A DNA stretch of 42,585 nt, from the NCBI RefSeq assembly GCF_000308815.1, contig NZ_BAFX01000193.1, forward strand, positions 1-42,585, read 5' to 3'. Both the position numbers and the translations under genes were made by a program. The DNA comes from Nocardia concava NBRC 100430 (GTDB taxonomy: Bacteria > Actinomycetota > Actinomycetes > Mycobacteriales > Mycobacteriaceae). This document shows, one piece after another, positions 22,298 to 29,923 of this stretch. Position 1 is the stretch's first letter; each line of letters begins with the position of its first letter. A model generated the notes under the pieces. It was not told the origin of the DNA. It ran no database searches and was given only the letters and a program-made list of their open reading frames with translations.

Positions 22298-23724
22298 CAG
22301 GATTCCTTGGCCGGAATCTCCGCTCCATCCTGTTCCACCGGCGCTTGCGGTCGCGGCGGCGGCTTTCGCAGCGCCGGGGATTGCGCGTGCACGAGCGTGT
22401 CGTCCGGGTACGCCTCTTCCTCGTGGGCTCCGATATCGCCGGTCTCGAGCACTTCATCGGGCATCCGCAGGCTCATGAACAGACTGAGCACCTTGAGGAT
22501 CACGAAGGTCACCAACGCATCCCAGACGATGACCGTGGCCGCCGCACCCGCCTGCCACAGCAGCAGTTTCGGATGGTGCCCGTAGAGCCAGCCGCCGTAG
22601 GTGGCGTCGGGTGCGCCACCGGTGCCCAGGTACACCTTGATGTTCGGGTCCGCGAGCACGCCGACCAGCAGGCCGCCCGCCAGACCGGCCACGCCGTGGG
22701 TGTGGACCACGCCGAGGGTGTCGTCGACCTTGCGGAACAACCGGGTGCGCCCCAGCTTGTTCCACGACAGCCACACCAGCGTCGAGGCGATCAGGCCGAT
22801 CACCATGGCGCCGAAGCTGTTCACGAAACCGGCCGCCGGGGTGATGGCGACCAGGCCGGCGATCATGCCGTTGACCGCGCCCAGGAAGTTGGGCCGCCGC
22901 GACGGGCCCGCCAACATATCCCAGATCACCCAGGTCAGCACCGCGCACGCGGTCGCCAGGTTGGTATTGATCACCGCGAGTGAGGCATCCGATCCGGAGA
23001 AGTACGGGTCACCGCCGTTGAAGCCGTTCCAGCCCAGCCACAGGATGCCCGCCCCGGCCGCGGCCATGGGCAGGTTGTTGGGCACCGCGCGTTCGCGGTC
23101 CCGCGCCAGCCGCGGCCCGATGACCGCCGCCGCCACGAAACCCGTGGTCCCCGCGGCCAAGTGGATGACGTACCCGCCGGAATAGTCGAGCGCGCCCATC
23201 TGCGACCACCAGCCGCCGCCCCAGATCAGGAAGGCGTTGACCGAGTAGGCCAGCGTCGACCACAGCGGCACGAAGATCAGCCACACCTTGAAATTGATCC
23301 GCCCGATCACGCTGCCCAGGAACAGCAATGGCGTGATCGCCGCGAACACGAACTGGAAGTACACCAGCGTGGTCTCGGAGAACCGGAAGTTCGGCATGAG
23401 CCCGTCGAGCAGCGGAATAACCGCTTGCTCTTGATTATTCGATCCTAGTACGGTGTGCGGTTTGCCTATTGCGGCCCGCAGAATTCCTGGGCCGAGTTTG
23501 ATGGGCTCGCCGAACCCCATCTTGAAGCCCCACAGCACCCACACCACCAGGACCAGCGAGAATCCGGTGAATGCCATGAGCATGGTATTGACGGCCCATT
23601 TGCGTTGCACCAGACCGCCATACAAGATCGCGATACCGGGTATGCTCATCAGGCCGACGAGAGTCGCGGCTACCAACTGCCAGGCATTATCGCCGGGGTT
23701 CAGCCAGTCGGGATACGGGACCAT
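22297..23724 (-). CDS. amtB: Ammonium transporter
   Basis: A 475-aa Amt/Rh-family channel, predicted to have about 11 membrane helices, that imports ammonium. The paired pore histidines are present: His188 in SGGYVIHLAAGTTGF and a second in GVVHTHGVAGLAGG (about 339-341). The C-terminal cytosolic tail is long (about 50 residues, acidic then Pro-rich), where PII proteins usually act. The initiation region is weak: ATG 23724 with GAGGTAG at 23734-23740. A GlnR-type box lies 118-133 bp upstream. It heads a two-gene operon with an atypical PII gene and diverges from the glnX operon. Confidence 0.93.
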   Translation of the reverse strand: MVPYPDWLNPGDNAWQLVAATLVGLMSIPGIAILYGGLVQRKWAVNTMLMAFTGFSLVLVVWVLWGFKMGFGEPIKLGPGILRAAIGKPHTVLGSNNQEQAVIPLLDGLMPNFRFSETTLVYFQFVFAAITPLLFLGSVIGRINFKVWLIFVPLWSTLAYSVNAFLIWGGGWWSQMGALDYSGGYVIHLAAGTTGFVAAAVIGPRLARDRERAVPNNLPMAAAGAGILWLGWNGFNGGDPYFSGSDASLAVINTNLATACAVLTWVIWDMLAGPSRRPNFLGAVNGMIAGLVAITPAAGFVNSFGAMVIGLIASTLVWLSWNKLGRTRLFRKVDDTLGVVHTHGVAGLAGGLLVGVLADPNIKVYLGTGGAPDATYGGWLYGHHPKLLLWQAGAAATVIVWDALVTFVILKVLSLFMSLRMPDEVLETGDIGAHEEEAYPDDTLVHAQSPALRKPPPRPQAPVEQDGAEIPAKES

Positions 23725-23841
23725 TTTTCAGCGCTACCTCACCGCGGGGCGGGCAGGCACCAGACCCGCTCCAGCACTAAATTACGTTGTGGCATAAGGT
23801 GTCTAGCGTCACATCGGGTGAACCAAGTGTTGTGCCATAAC

Positions 23842-23857
23842 GTTTCCCGGCGATTAC
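23842..23857 (-). promoter_or_regulatory. GlnR-type box upstream of amtB
   Basis: On the minus strand it reads GTAAT-N6-GAAAC, matching the actinobacterial GlnR half-site pair GTnAC-N6-GAAAC at nine of ten informative positions. It is about 120 bp from the amtB ATG. A degenerate second pair (GCACA-N6-GGTTC) follows 6 nt further on toward amtB. GlnR switches on ammonium transport genes under nitrogen limitation in this phylum. Confidence 0.6.
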
Positions 23858-23890
23858 GCGCGGTTAAATCTGGATTTCGCGGTCTCGCAC

Positions 23891-23910
23891 TCGAATGCAC
23901 GTGCATTCGA
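23891..23910. repeat. Perfect 20-bp palindrome in the amtB/glnX control region
   Basis: TCGAATGCAC is followed immediately by its reverse complement with no spacer. It lies between the GlnR-type box and the glnX promoter, 43 bp before the promoter's -35. A 20-bp perfect palindrome is far longer than expected by chance in 311 bp and is a likely dimeric-protein site. Confidence 0.6.
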
Positions 23911-23931
23911 AATGAACGGTTCCCCAATAAA

Positions 23932-23947
23932 TTCCAACCGGTTGGAA
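23932..23947. repeat. Perfect 16-bp palindrome upstream of the glnX promoter
   Basis: TTCCAACC is followed by GGTTGGAA with no spacer. It ends 5 bp before the -35 of the glnX promoter, a position suited to an activator. The sequence differs from the 20-bp palindrome, so two different regulators may bind. Confidence 0.6.
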
Positions 23948-23952
23948 CTCGA

Positions 23953-23981
23953 GTGACAGGGTGCGATCACTCCCGTACGAT
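23953..23981 (+). promoter_or_regulatory. Predicted promoter of the glnX-pknG operon
   Basis: GTGACA (23953-23958), a 17-nt spacer and TACGAT (23976-23981) give a strong actinobacterial promoter, with a start near 23988. An imperfect symmetry GAGTGA-N10-TCACTC (23951-23972) overlaps it. No other good promoter is seen before the end of the operon at 32956. Confidence 0.6.
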
Positions 23982-24035
23982 CTGGCTACGGGGAGCACCG
24001 GCCGGTTCACCCGGTCATCGACACCAAACGGGGGA

Positions 24036-25304
24036 ATGAGGTTGAGGAGTCGTCTTCCGGCGACCATGCGCAATGCCGCGCAGTGGACGCGACGCTTCGT
24101 GCGCACCGCGCCGGGCGTCATCGGTGCGGTGGGCGCCGCCCTCGCACTGCTCGCGCTGATCGCCGGACTGGTGTCGGCGAACACGCAGAGCGCCAAGATC
24201 TCTCGCCACGACACCGCGCTGGCGCACACCGAACCGCTGGCGAACGCCGCGCAACGGCTCTACGTCGCCCTCTCGACGGCCGATGCCGCGGCCTCCACGG
24301 CCTACCTCTCCGGCGGCGTCGAATCGCACGAGGTGCGCGCCCGCTACGAGAACGCGCTCACCGATGCCGCAGCCGCGCTCGCGGAGGCCACCACGGGCGC
24401 CTCCGATACCGAGACGCGCGCCATCCTGGGCAAGATCTCGGCCGAATTGCCCACCTACACCGGCTATGTCGAGGACGCCCGCGCCAACAACCGCCAGGGT
24501 CTCCCGGTCGGTTCGGCGTATCTGCGGCAGGCCTCGGCGCTCATGCAGGGCTCGATCCTGAAGAACGCCGGTGAGCTGCAAAGCATTCGCCTGAACCAGC
24601 TGCACGGTGACCAGGACGCGATCACCGGTCTGCCGCTGTGGACCTCGGGCCTGCTGGTGCTGCTGCTGGCGGCCTGCGGCGCGGGCTCGTGGGTGCTGCT
24701 GCGGCGCACCAACCGCTGGGTCAACGCGGGCGTGGTGACCGCGGCCGGGCTGACCGTGCTGGCGCTGCTGTGGATCGTGGCCACCACCATCGCGGCCTCC
24801 GCGGCCATCGACACCGGAGCCACCGCCCGCTTCGAAAAGCTGGCCCAGGCCCGGATTCTGGCCCAGCAGGCCCGCACCGAGGAGACCCTGCAGCTGATCA
24901 CCCGCGGCAATCTGGACGCCAGCGAGAAGCGCTTCGCCGCCAGCAGCAATCAGCTGCGCGCGGATCTGACCGGGCTGCTGCGCGCGGACTCGCCCGCGGT
25001 CAAGGCCTTCTCCGGTTGGCAAGACGGCCATCGGAAGGAAGTGGCCGCCTACCTCAGCAACAACTATCGCGGGGCGGTCGACCAGTCGATCAAGACCGAC
25101 GGCACCGGTTCCGCGGCCCAGTTCACCGCACTGGACGAGGCCCTGAAGGCCGAACTCGAGCGCACGCGCCAGGAAGTGCGCGACGATGTGAACACGGCCG
25201 GAAATGCCCTCACCCTGAGCCCGATCGGCACGCTGGCGCTGCTGCTGGCCGCGACGGCCGCCATCGTCATCGGGGTGTGGCCGCGGTTGAAGGAGTTCCT
25301 GTGA
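24036..25304 (+). CDS. glnX: GlnX-like four-helix membrane sensor
   Basis: A 422-aa membrane protein matching mycobacterial GlnX, which passes the amino-acid signal from GlnH across the membrane to PknG. Four transmembrane helices are seen: about 27-48, 200-221, 232-255 and 396-417. Two mainly helical loops (about 50-195 and 258-390) lie outside, like tandem four-helix sensor modules, and almost nothing is cytosolic except short ends. ATG 24036 follows GGGGGA very closely; TTG 24042 would give a better spacing. The stop overlaps the GTG of glnH (GTGA). Order and neighbours match the mycobacterial locus, so identity is well supported. Confidence 0.85.
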   Translation: MRLRSRLPATMRNAAQWTRRFVRTAPGVIGAVGAALALLALIAGLVSANTQSAKISRHDTALAHTEPLANAAQRLYVALSTADAAASTAYLSGGVESHEVRARYENALTDAAAALAEATTGASDTETRAILGKISAELPTYTGYVEDARANNRQGLPVGSAYLRQASALMQGSILKNAGELQSIRLNQLHGDQDAITGLPLWTSGLLVLLLAACGAGSWVLLRRTNRWVNAGVVTAAGLTVLALLWIVATTIAASAAIDTGATARFEKLAQARILAQQARTEETLQLITRGNLDASEKRFAASSNQLRADLTGLLRADSPAVKAFSGWQDGHRKEVAAYLSNNYRGAVDQSIKTDGTGSAAQFTALDEALKAELERTRQEVRDDVNTAGNALTLSPIGTLALLLAATAAIVIGVWPRLKEFL

Positions 25305-26272
25305 AGACGCGGATGCGGATGCTGCTGGTGGCGGCGGTGGCGCTGCTGGCCGCCGCGTGCGGCTCGACCCCGGCCGCCGAGCCCTTCCAGCTGCCGCCCG
25401 AGAACCGGCTGCCGGCGGGCGCGACGGTGCTCACCCCCACCCCCAGTCAGCGCGCCGACGTGTCCTGCAATCCGCTCGCGAGCCTGCGCCCCCAGGGCGC
25501 GCAACCGCAGCCGGGCGCCATGCCCGCCGGATCGACCATGGCCAATATCGTCGCCAGCGGCAAGATCCGGGTCGGGGTGAACCAGAACGAATTCCTGTTC
25601 GGCTACCGCAATCCCGCCACCGGCGATATCGAGGGCTTCGATATCGATATCGCGCGCGAGGTGGCCCGGGACCTGTTCGGCGATCCGAATCGGGTGGAGC
25701 TGCGGCCCATCGAGACCTCGAATCGGGTGCAGGCACTGGCCAAGGGCGACGTCGATATCGTGGTGCAGAGCTTCACCCCGACCTGTGCGCGCCGCCAGGA
25801 CATCCAGTTCTCCTCGGTCTACTTCGATACCGATCAGCGGGTGCTGGTCACCAAGGGATCGGGTATTCGGTCGGCGGCGGATCTGGGCGGCAAGAAGGTG
25901 TGCGGCATTCCCAATTCGACGACGCTGGACGCGGTGTTCGCACTTCCCCAGCGCCCCATCGTGATCGGCATCGAGAATTGGCTGGACTGCCTGACCGCGC
26001 TGCAGCAGGGGGAGGTCGACGCCGCCAGCACCGATTTGCCGCTGCTGTACGGATTGAAGATCCAGGATCCCAATCTCGAAGTCGTCGGCGGGCCCATGGC
26101 ATCGGACAACTACGCCATCGGAATCCAGAAGGACAAGACCGATCTGGTGCGCTTCGTCAATGGTGTGCTGGAGCGGGTCCGCAATGACGGCACCTGGCAG
26201 CGGCTCTACAACGACCGTTTGAGCGTGCTCGGTCCCTCCAATGGTCCGCCGGCGCCCCGATACAGCGATTGA
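25301..26272 (+). CDS. glnH: GlnH, amino-acid-binding lipoprotein
   Basis: A 323-aa solute-binding protein of the ABC type. The lipobox ALLAAAC puts the lipid-modified Cys at residue 20. The binding fold runs from about 85 to 310: GKIRVGVNQNEFLFGYRN, GFDIDIAREVARDLFG, and IETSNRVQALAKGDVDIVVQ. In mycobacteria GlnH binds aspartate and glutamate and signals through GlnX to PknG, rather than serving transport; no ABC permease or ATPase is encoded here, which fits. GTG 25301 has GAAGGAG at 25289-25295 and overlaps the glnX stop by 4 nt. Confidence 0.9.
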   Translation: MKTRMRMLLVAAVALLAAACGSTPAAEPFQLPPENRLPAGATVLTPTPSQRADVSCNPLASLRPQGAQPQPGAMPAGSTMANIVASGKIRVGVNQNEFLFGYRNPATGDIEGFDIDIAREVARDLFGDPNRVELRPIETSNRVQALAKGDVDIVVQSFTPTCARRQDIQFSSVYFDTDQRVLVTKGSGIRSAADLGGKKVCGIPNSTTLDAVFALPQRPIVIGIENWLDCLTALQQGEVDAASTDLPLLYGLKIQDPNLEVVGGPMASDNYAIGIQKDKTDLVRFVNGVLERVRNDGTWQRLYNDRLSVLGPSNGPPAPRYSD

Positions 26273-26279
26273 GCCGGCC

Positions 26280-27461
26280 ATGCACGGGAATCCTGGGCAC
26301 ATTCTCAGCGTCGCCGAAATAGATCGTGAAATCGCCGAGCGGGCACGCGAAATCGAGCACATCGCGGCCACCCTGGTCGAATTGGACAAGCATCCCGGGC
26401 TGGTGCTGCTGCGCCGGTTCCCGCCGATCGGGGTGACCGAGCAGCGGTGGGCGCCGGCGCGCGCGGCGCTCGAGGCCATGTGGGAGGACTTCGGCCGGTT
26501 GGGGACGGTGCTGGACCGGGCCAAGGCGGCACGGGCGCGGCGGAGGCTGGACGCGCTGGATCGCGAGGAGCTGACCCAGCTGTTGCGCGGGCGGCCGGTC
26601 GAGGTGGCGCGGCATACCATCCCGATGGCGCAGCGGTCGCTGGGCGGGCCGCGGGAAATGGTCGAGTTGATCGGCATCGCGGAGATGCTGGATCGGATGC
26701 GGGCGGCGTTTCCGTCCGTGGTGACGGTGCTCGACGCGGTCGAGGCCGTGAACAACCGGGTCATGTCCGATATCGCGCCGCTGCAGGCGGAGCTGGACCG
26801 GGTCGGCGCCTCGATTCCCGAATTGTGTTCGCTCGCCGAGGAAATGGATGTGCTGGCCACCCAGGTCGCCACCGATCCGCTCGCGCTGGGACCGGATGTG
26901 CTGGATCGCCGGTTGACCGATCTGGCGCGGCGGATGCGCGAGGCGACGACGGTGCTCACCGAATTGCGTGCCATGTCTTCGGATTGGGACGGGGCGGTCG
27001 AGCGGGTGCGAGCGCGGGTCGAGGCGTTGCGCCGGACCTATGAGCGCGCGGACCATGCGCGGGTCGAGGTGGAGCGGACGATTCTGGCCGCGCCGCTGCC
27101 CCGGCAGGCCGACGACAGCGCGATGTACGGGGCGGAATTGACCGCGCTGGAAGCCAATCCGCCCGCGCCCACGGCGCTGTGGGAGTTACGGCAGCGCCTG
27201 TCCTCGGCGCTGGACGCGGCCAATCGCAACGAGCAACTGGCCCAGGGCCTGCTCGACCGGCGGCGGGAACTCGAGGGCCGCTTCAGTTCCTATCGCGCCA
27301 AGGCCGCGCGAGTGGGCGTCGCCGAGGACCAGGATGTGCTGGCCTCCAGCCGGATCGCGGCGGGGCTGCTGTCGCGGCGGCCCTGCGATCTGGCCGCGGT
27401 GACGCGGGCCATCACCGACTATCAACAGCTCATCGCGCAGAAAACGGGGAGGCGATCATGA
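26280..27461 (+). CDS. Helical protein of unknown function inside the pknG operon
   Basis: A 393-aa protein with no signal peptide or membrane segment. It is nearly all alpha-helical with heptad-like charge patterns (ILSVAEIDREIAERAREIEH, then RVRARVEALRRTYERADHARVE, later LDAANRNEQLAQGLLDRRRELE), suggesting coiled coils. I recognise no catalytic motif. The mycobacterial glnX-glnH-pknG locus has no gene in this place. The start is 7 bp after the glnH stop (ATG 26280; ATG 26241 is possible), and the end overlaps pknG by 4 nt. Its position suggests a scaffold or linker between the membrane sensor and the cytosolic kinase (inference). Confidence 0.75.
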   Translation: MHGNPGHILSVAEIDREIAERAREIEHIAATLVELDKHPGLVLLRRFPPIGVTEQRWAPARAALEAMWEDFGRLGTVLDRAKAARARRRLDALDREELTQLLRGRPVEVARHTIPMAQRSLGGPREMVELIGIAEMLDRMRAAFPSVVTVLDAVEAVNNRVMSDIAPLQAELDRVGASIPELCSLAEEMDVLATQVATDPLALGPDVLDRRLTDLARRMREATTVLTELRAMSSDWDGAVERVRARVEALRRTYERADHARVEVERTILAAPLPRQADDSAMYGAELTALEANPPAPTALWELRQRLSSALDAANRNEQLAQGLLDRRRELEGRFSSYRAKAARVGVAEDQDVLASSRIAAGLLSRRPCDLAAVTRAITDYQQLIAQKTGRRS

Positions 27462-29923
27462 ACTGCACCGAACCCGGCTGCACCGGGACCATCGAGGACG
27501 GATACTGCACCGTCTGCGGCACCGCCCCGGCCTCGACTAGTCATTCCGGCGTGCCTTTGGCCGGAATCCACCCCGATGCCGTGGATCCCGGCCAAAAACA
27601 TGCCGGGATGACGGAGGGGAGCTCGCCCGCGGCGGATCGGTGTGCCGAACCCGGTTGCACCGGAACGATTGTCGACGGCTACTGCGATGTGTGCGGCAGC
27701 GCGCCCGCTCCGGCATCGGCCATGGCGACCACCGCACGCGACACCGGGCATTCCTCGTCCGCCGTCGGGTCGACGGGGAGCAGCGCCGCGTCGACGGCGA
27801 GCAGCGGGACCCACCGCAGCGGCCGGTCGGTGCGGACGGGCCGCTCCGGATCCACCGGCGGCAGTCGCGGACGCCTGGGCGCGGGCATGGTCAAGGTGCC
27901 GTCGGTACCGCGCAAGGATCCCGCCGAGGCCGTCCTGACCGACGCCGAGGTGCCGGAGAACCATCGCGATTGCGGCAAGTGCGGACGTCCGGTCGGCCGC
28001 AGCCGCAATGGCCAGCCCGGTCGCACCGAGGGCTTCTGCCCGCATTGCGGGACGCGATTCTCCTTCACCCCCAAGCTGTCTCGCACCGATACGGTGGGCG
28101 GCCAGTACGAGGTGCTGGGCCCGCTGGCGCACGGCGGGCTGGGCTGGATCTACCTGGCGGTGGATCACAAGGTCGACGATCGGCCGGTGGTGCTCAAGGG
28201 CCTGCTCAATACCGGCGACGTGGACGCCATGCGGGCGGCGGTGGCCGAGAAGCGGTTCCTCGCGCAGGTCGATCACCCGAATATCGTGCGGATCTACAAC
28301 TTCGCCGAGGACACCGGGCCCGACGGCAAGCCGGTCGGCTACATCGTCATGGAGTACGTGGGCGGCAAATCGCTCAAACAGCTGCTGCGCGAACAGCGCA
28401 CGACCGATCAGCGGTATCTGGCGCCCGCGCGCGCCATCGCCTACATCCTCGAGATGCTGCCCGCGCTGGAGTACCTGCACGATCACGGGCTCGCCTACTG
28501 CGATTTCAAGCCCGACAATGTGATGCAGACCGAGGAGCAGCTCAAGCTCATCGATCTGGGCGCGGTCATCCCGCTGCACGATCAGACCGAGACCATCTAC
28601 GGCACACCGGGATACCAGGCCAAGGAGATCGCGCACACCGGGCCGACCATCGCGTCGGAGGTGTACACGGTGGGCCGGACGCTGGCGGCGCTGATCATGC
28701 GGATCCCGCCGGTCAACGGGGAGCTCGGGCCGTTGCCCGGTCCGGATGTCGAACCGCTCATGGCGCGGCACGAGTCGCTGTATCGATTCCTGGTGCGCGC
28801 CACCGATGTCGATCCGGAGGCCCGCTTCACGTCGATGACCGAGATGAGCGATCAGCTCACCGGGATTCTGCGTGAGGTGCTGGCCGAGGAGGACGGTCGA
28901 CCGCGCCCGGGACTGTCGACCCGGTTCGCGCCGCCGCGCGCGGTATTCGGCGTCGGCGACCAGGTGCCCGACGATCCGCGGAAGATCATTGCCGCCCTGC
29001 CGGTTCCGCTGGTCGACCCCAGCGACAGCGGTGCGGCCCTGCTCGCCTCCACCAGCGCGGTCACCCCCGAGGATCTCGAACGCGAGATCACCGCGGGTCT
29101 GGCCTCGGTGGTCACCGGCCGCGAGGAATCCGTCGAGATACCACTCCGATTGATCCGCGCGGCACTGGAATTCGGCGACGCCGAGGACGCTCTGCGCCGC
29201 CTCGACGAGGTGGCCGACACCCTCGAAGGCGACTGGCGTCTCGCCTGGTTCGCGGGCCAGGCCCGGCTTCTGCAACGCGACTATCCAGCCGCCGCAGCCG
29301 AATTCGACGCCCTCTACAGCGCTCTCCCCGGCGAGGCGGCCCCGAAGCTCGCACTCGCCGTGACCGCGGAACTCATGGCCGACAACGCGAACGGCACCGA
29401 TCCCGCACCGGCACGCGAGCGCGCGGCGCGCTACTACGACATGGTCTGGCGCACCGATCGCACCTTCACCAGCGCGGCCTTCGGGGCGGCGCGGGTGCGG
29501 CGGGCGGTCGACGATCGGGCGGGTGCGGTCACGGTGCTGGATCAGGTCGATGCCGCGTCGGCCGTGCACACCGAGGCCGGGGTGACCGCCGTCGAGACTC
29601 TGCTGGACGTGCCGGAGGCCGAGCAACTCACCGAACAATTGGTTCGCGATGCGGGCAAGCGCATCGCTAATCTCACGCTCGACTCGAAATACCGTGCCGC
29701 CCAGGCGCGGATGCGGGTCTTGGACGCGGCGCTGCGCTGGCTGCGCCTGGGCAGGGTGCCCACCGACCACTCCCCGCTGCTGGGGGTGGCGCTCGATCAA
29801 CAAGGGGTACGCACCGGTTTGGAACGCTGTTATCGCGACCTGGCGCACGAGACCGAGGACATGTGGGAACGCATCGCCCTGGTGGAGCAGGCCAATGCCG
29901 TGCGCCCGAGGACCGTCCTGTGA
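27458..29923 (+). CDS. pknG: PknG serine/threonine protein kinase
   Basis: An 821-aa kinase, about 70 residues longer than M. tuberculosis PknG. It begins with two near-identical zinc ribbons (Cys 3, 8, 17, 20 and 62, 67, 76, 79) separated by a 25-residue segment encoded by a palindromic repeat. A Ser/Thr/Gly-rich linker follows (81-140), then the PknG rubredoxin-like domain (C172, C175, C194, C197). The kinase domain (about 213-480) has Lys247 in VVLKG, the PknG-type catalytic loop AYCDFKPDN (Asp349) and DLG (366-368). TPR-like helices fill about 540-821. GGGGAGG at 27446-27452 sets ATG 27458. In mycobacteria PknG phosphorylates the FHA protein GarA to steer glutamate metabolism. Confidence 0.95.
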   Translation: MNCTEPGCTGTIEDGYCTVCGTAPASTSHSGVPLAGIHPDAVDPGQKHAGMTEGSSPAADRCAEPGCTGTIVDGYCDVCGSAPAPASAMATTARDTGHSSSAVGSTGSSAASTASSGTHRSGRSVRTGRSGSTGGSRGRLGAGMVKVPSVPRKDPAEAVLTDAEVPENHRDCGKCGRPVGRSRNGQPGRTEGFCPHCGTRFSFTPKLSRTDTVGGQYEVLGPLAHGGLGWIYLAVDHKVDDRPVVLKGLLNTGDVDAMRAAVAEKRFLAQVDHPNIVRIYNFAEDTGPDGKPVGYIVMEYVGGKSLKQLLREQRTTDQRYLAPARAIAYILEMLPALEYLHDHGLAYCDFKPDNVMQTEEQLKLIDLGAVIPLHDQTETIYGTPGYQAKEIAHTGPTIASEVYTVGRTLAALIMRIPPVNGELGPLPGPDVEPLMARHESLYRFLVRATDVDPEARFTSMTEMSDQLTGILREVLAEEDGRPRPGLSTRFAPPRAVFGVGDQVPDDPRKIIAALPVPLVDPSDSGAALLASTSAVTPEDLEREITAGLASVVTGREESVEIPLRLIRAALEFGDAEDALRRLDEVADTLEGDWRLAWFAGQARLLQRDYPAAAAEFDALYSALPGEAAPKLALAVTAELMADNANGTDPAPARERAARYYDMVWRTDRTFTSAAFGAARVRRAVDDRAGAVTVLDQVDAASAVHTEAGVTAVETLLDVPEAEQLTEQLVRDAGKRIANLTLDSKYRAAQARMRVLDAALRWLRLGRVPTDHSPLLGVALDQQGVRTGLERCYRDLAHETEDMWERIALVEQANAVRPRTVL
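27540..27612. repeat. 73-bp palindromic repeat element in frame within pknG
   Basis: The 32-bp arms (27540-27571 and 27581-27612) are reverse complements at 27 of 32 positions around a 9-nt centre. Each arm is itself a small hairpin (ATTCCGGC/GCCGGAAT and ATCCCGGC/GCCGGGAT). The frame stays open and the element encodes about residues 28-52 (SHSGVPLAGIHPDAVDP, then GQKHAGM), an unstructured-looking linker between two duplicated zinc ribbons. It has the build of dispersed palindromic elements. I see no second full copy in this window. Confidence 0.75.

Noticed and set aside
19823..22585. 920-aa open frame on the plus strand
   Set aside because: It covers the PcfJ-like and PII genes in antisense, is dominated by Arg/Gln/Pro/His and has no motif or RBS.
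23961..24035. Earlier GTG start for glnX
   Set aside because: It would begin inside the predicted promoter, before the -10, and has no RBS.
27422..29848. 808-aa open frame on the minus strand
   Set aside because: It is antisense to pknG, where all kinase motifs are intact on the plus strand.
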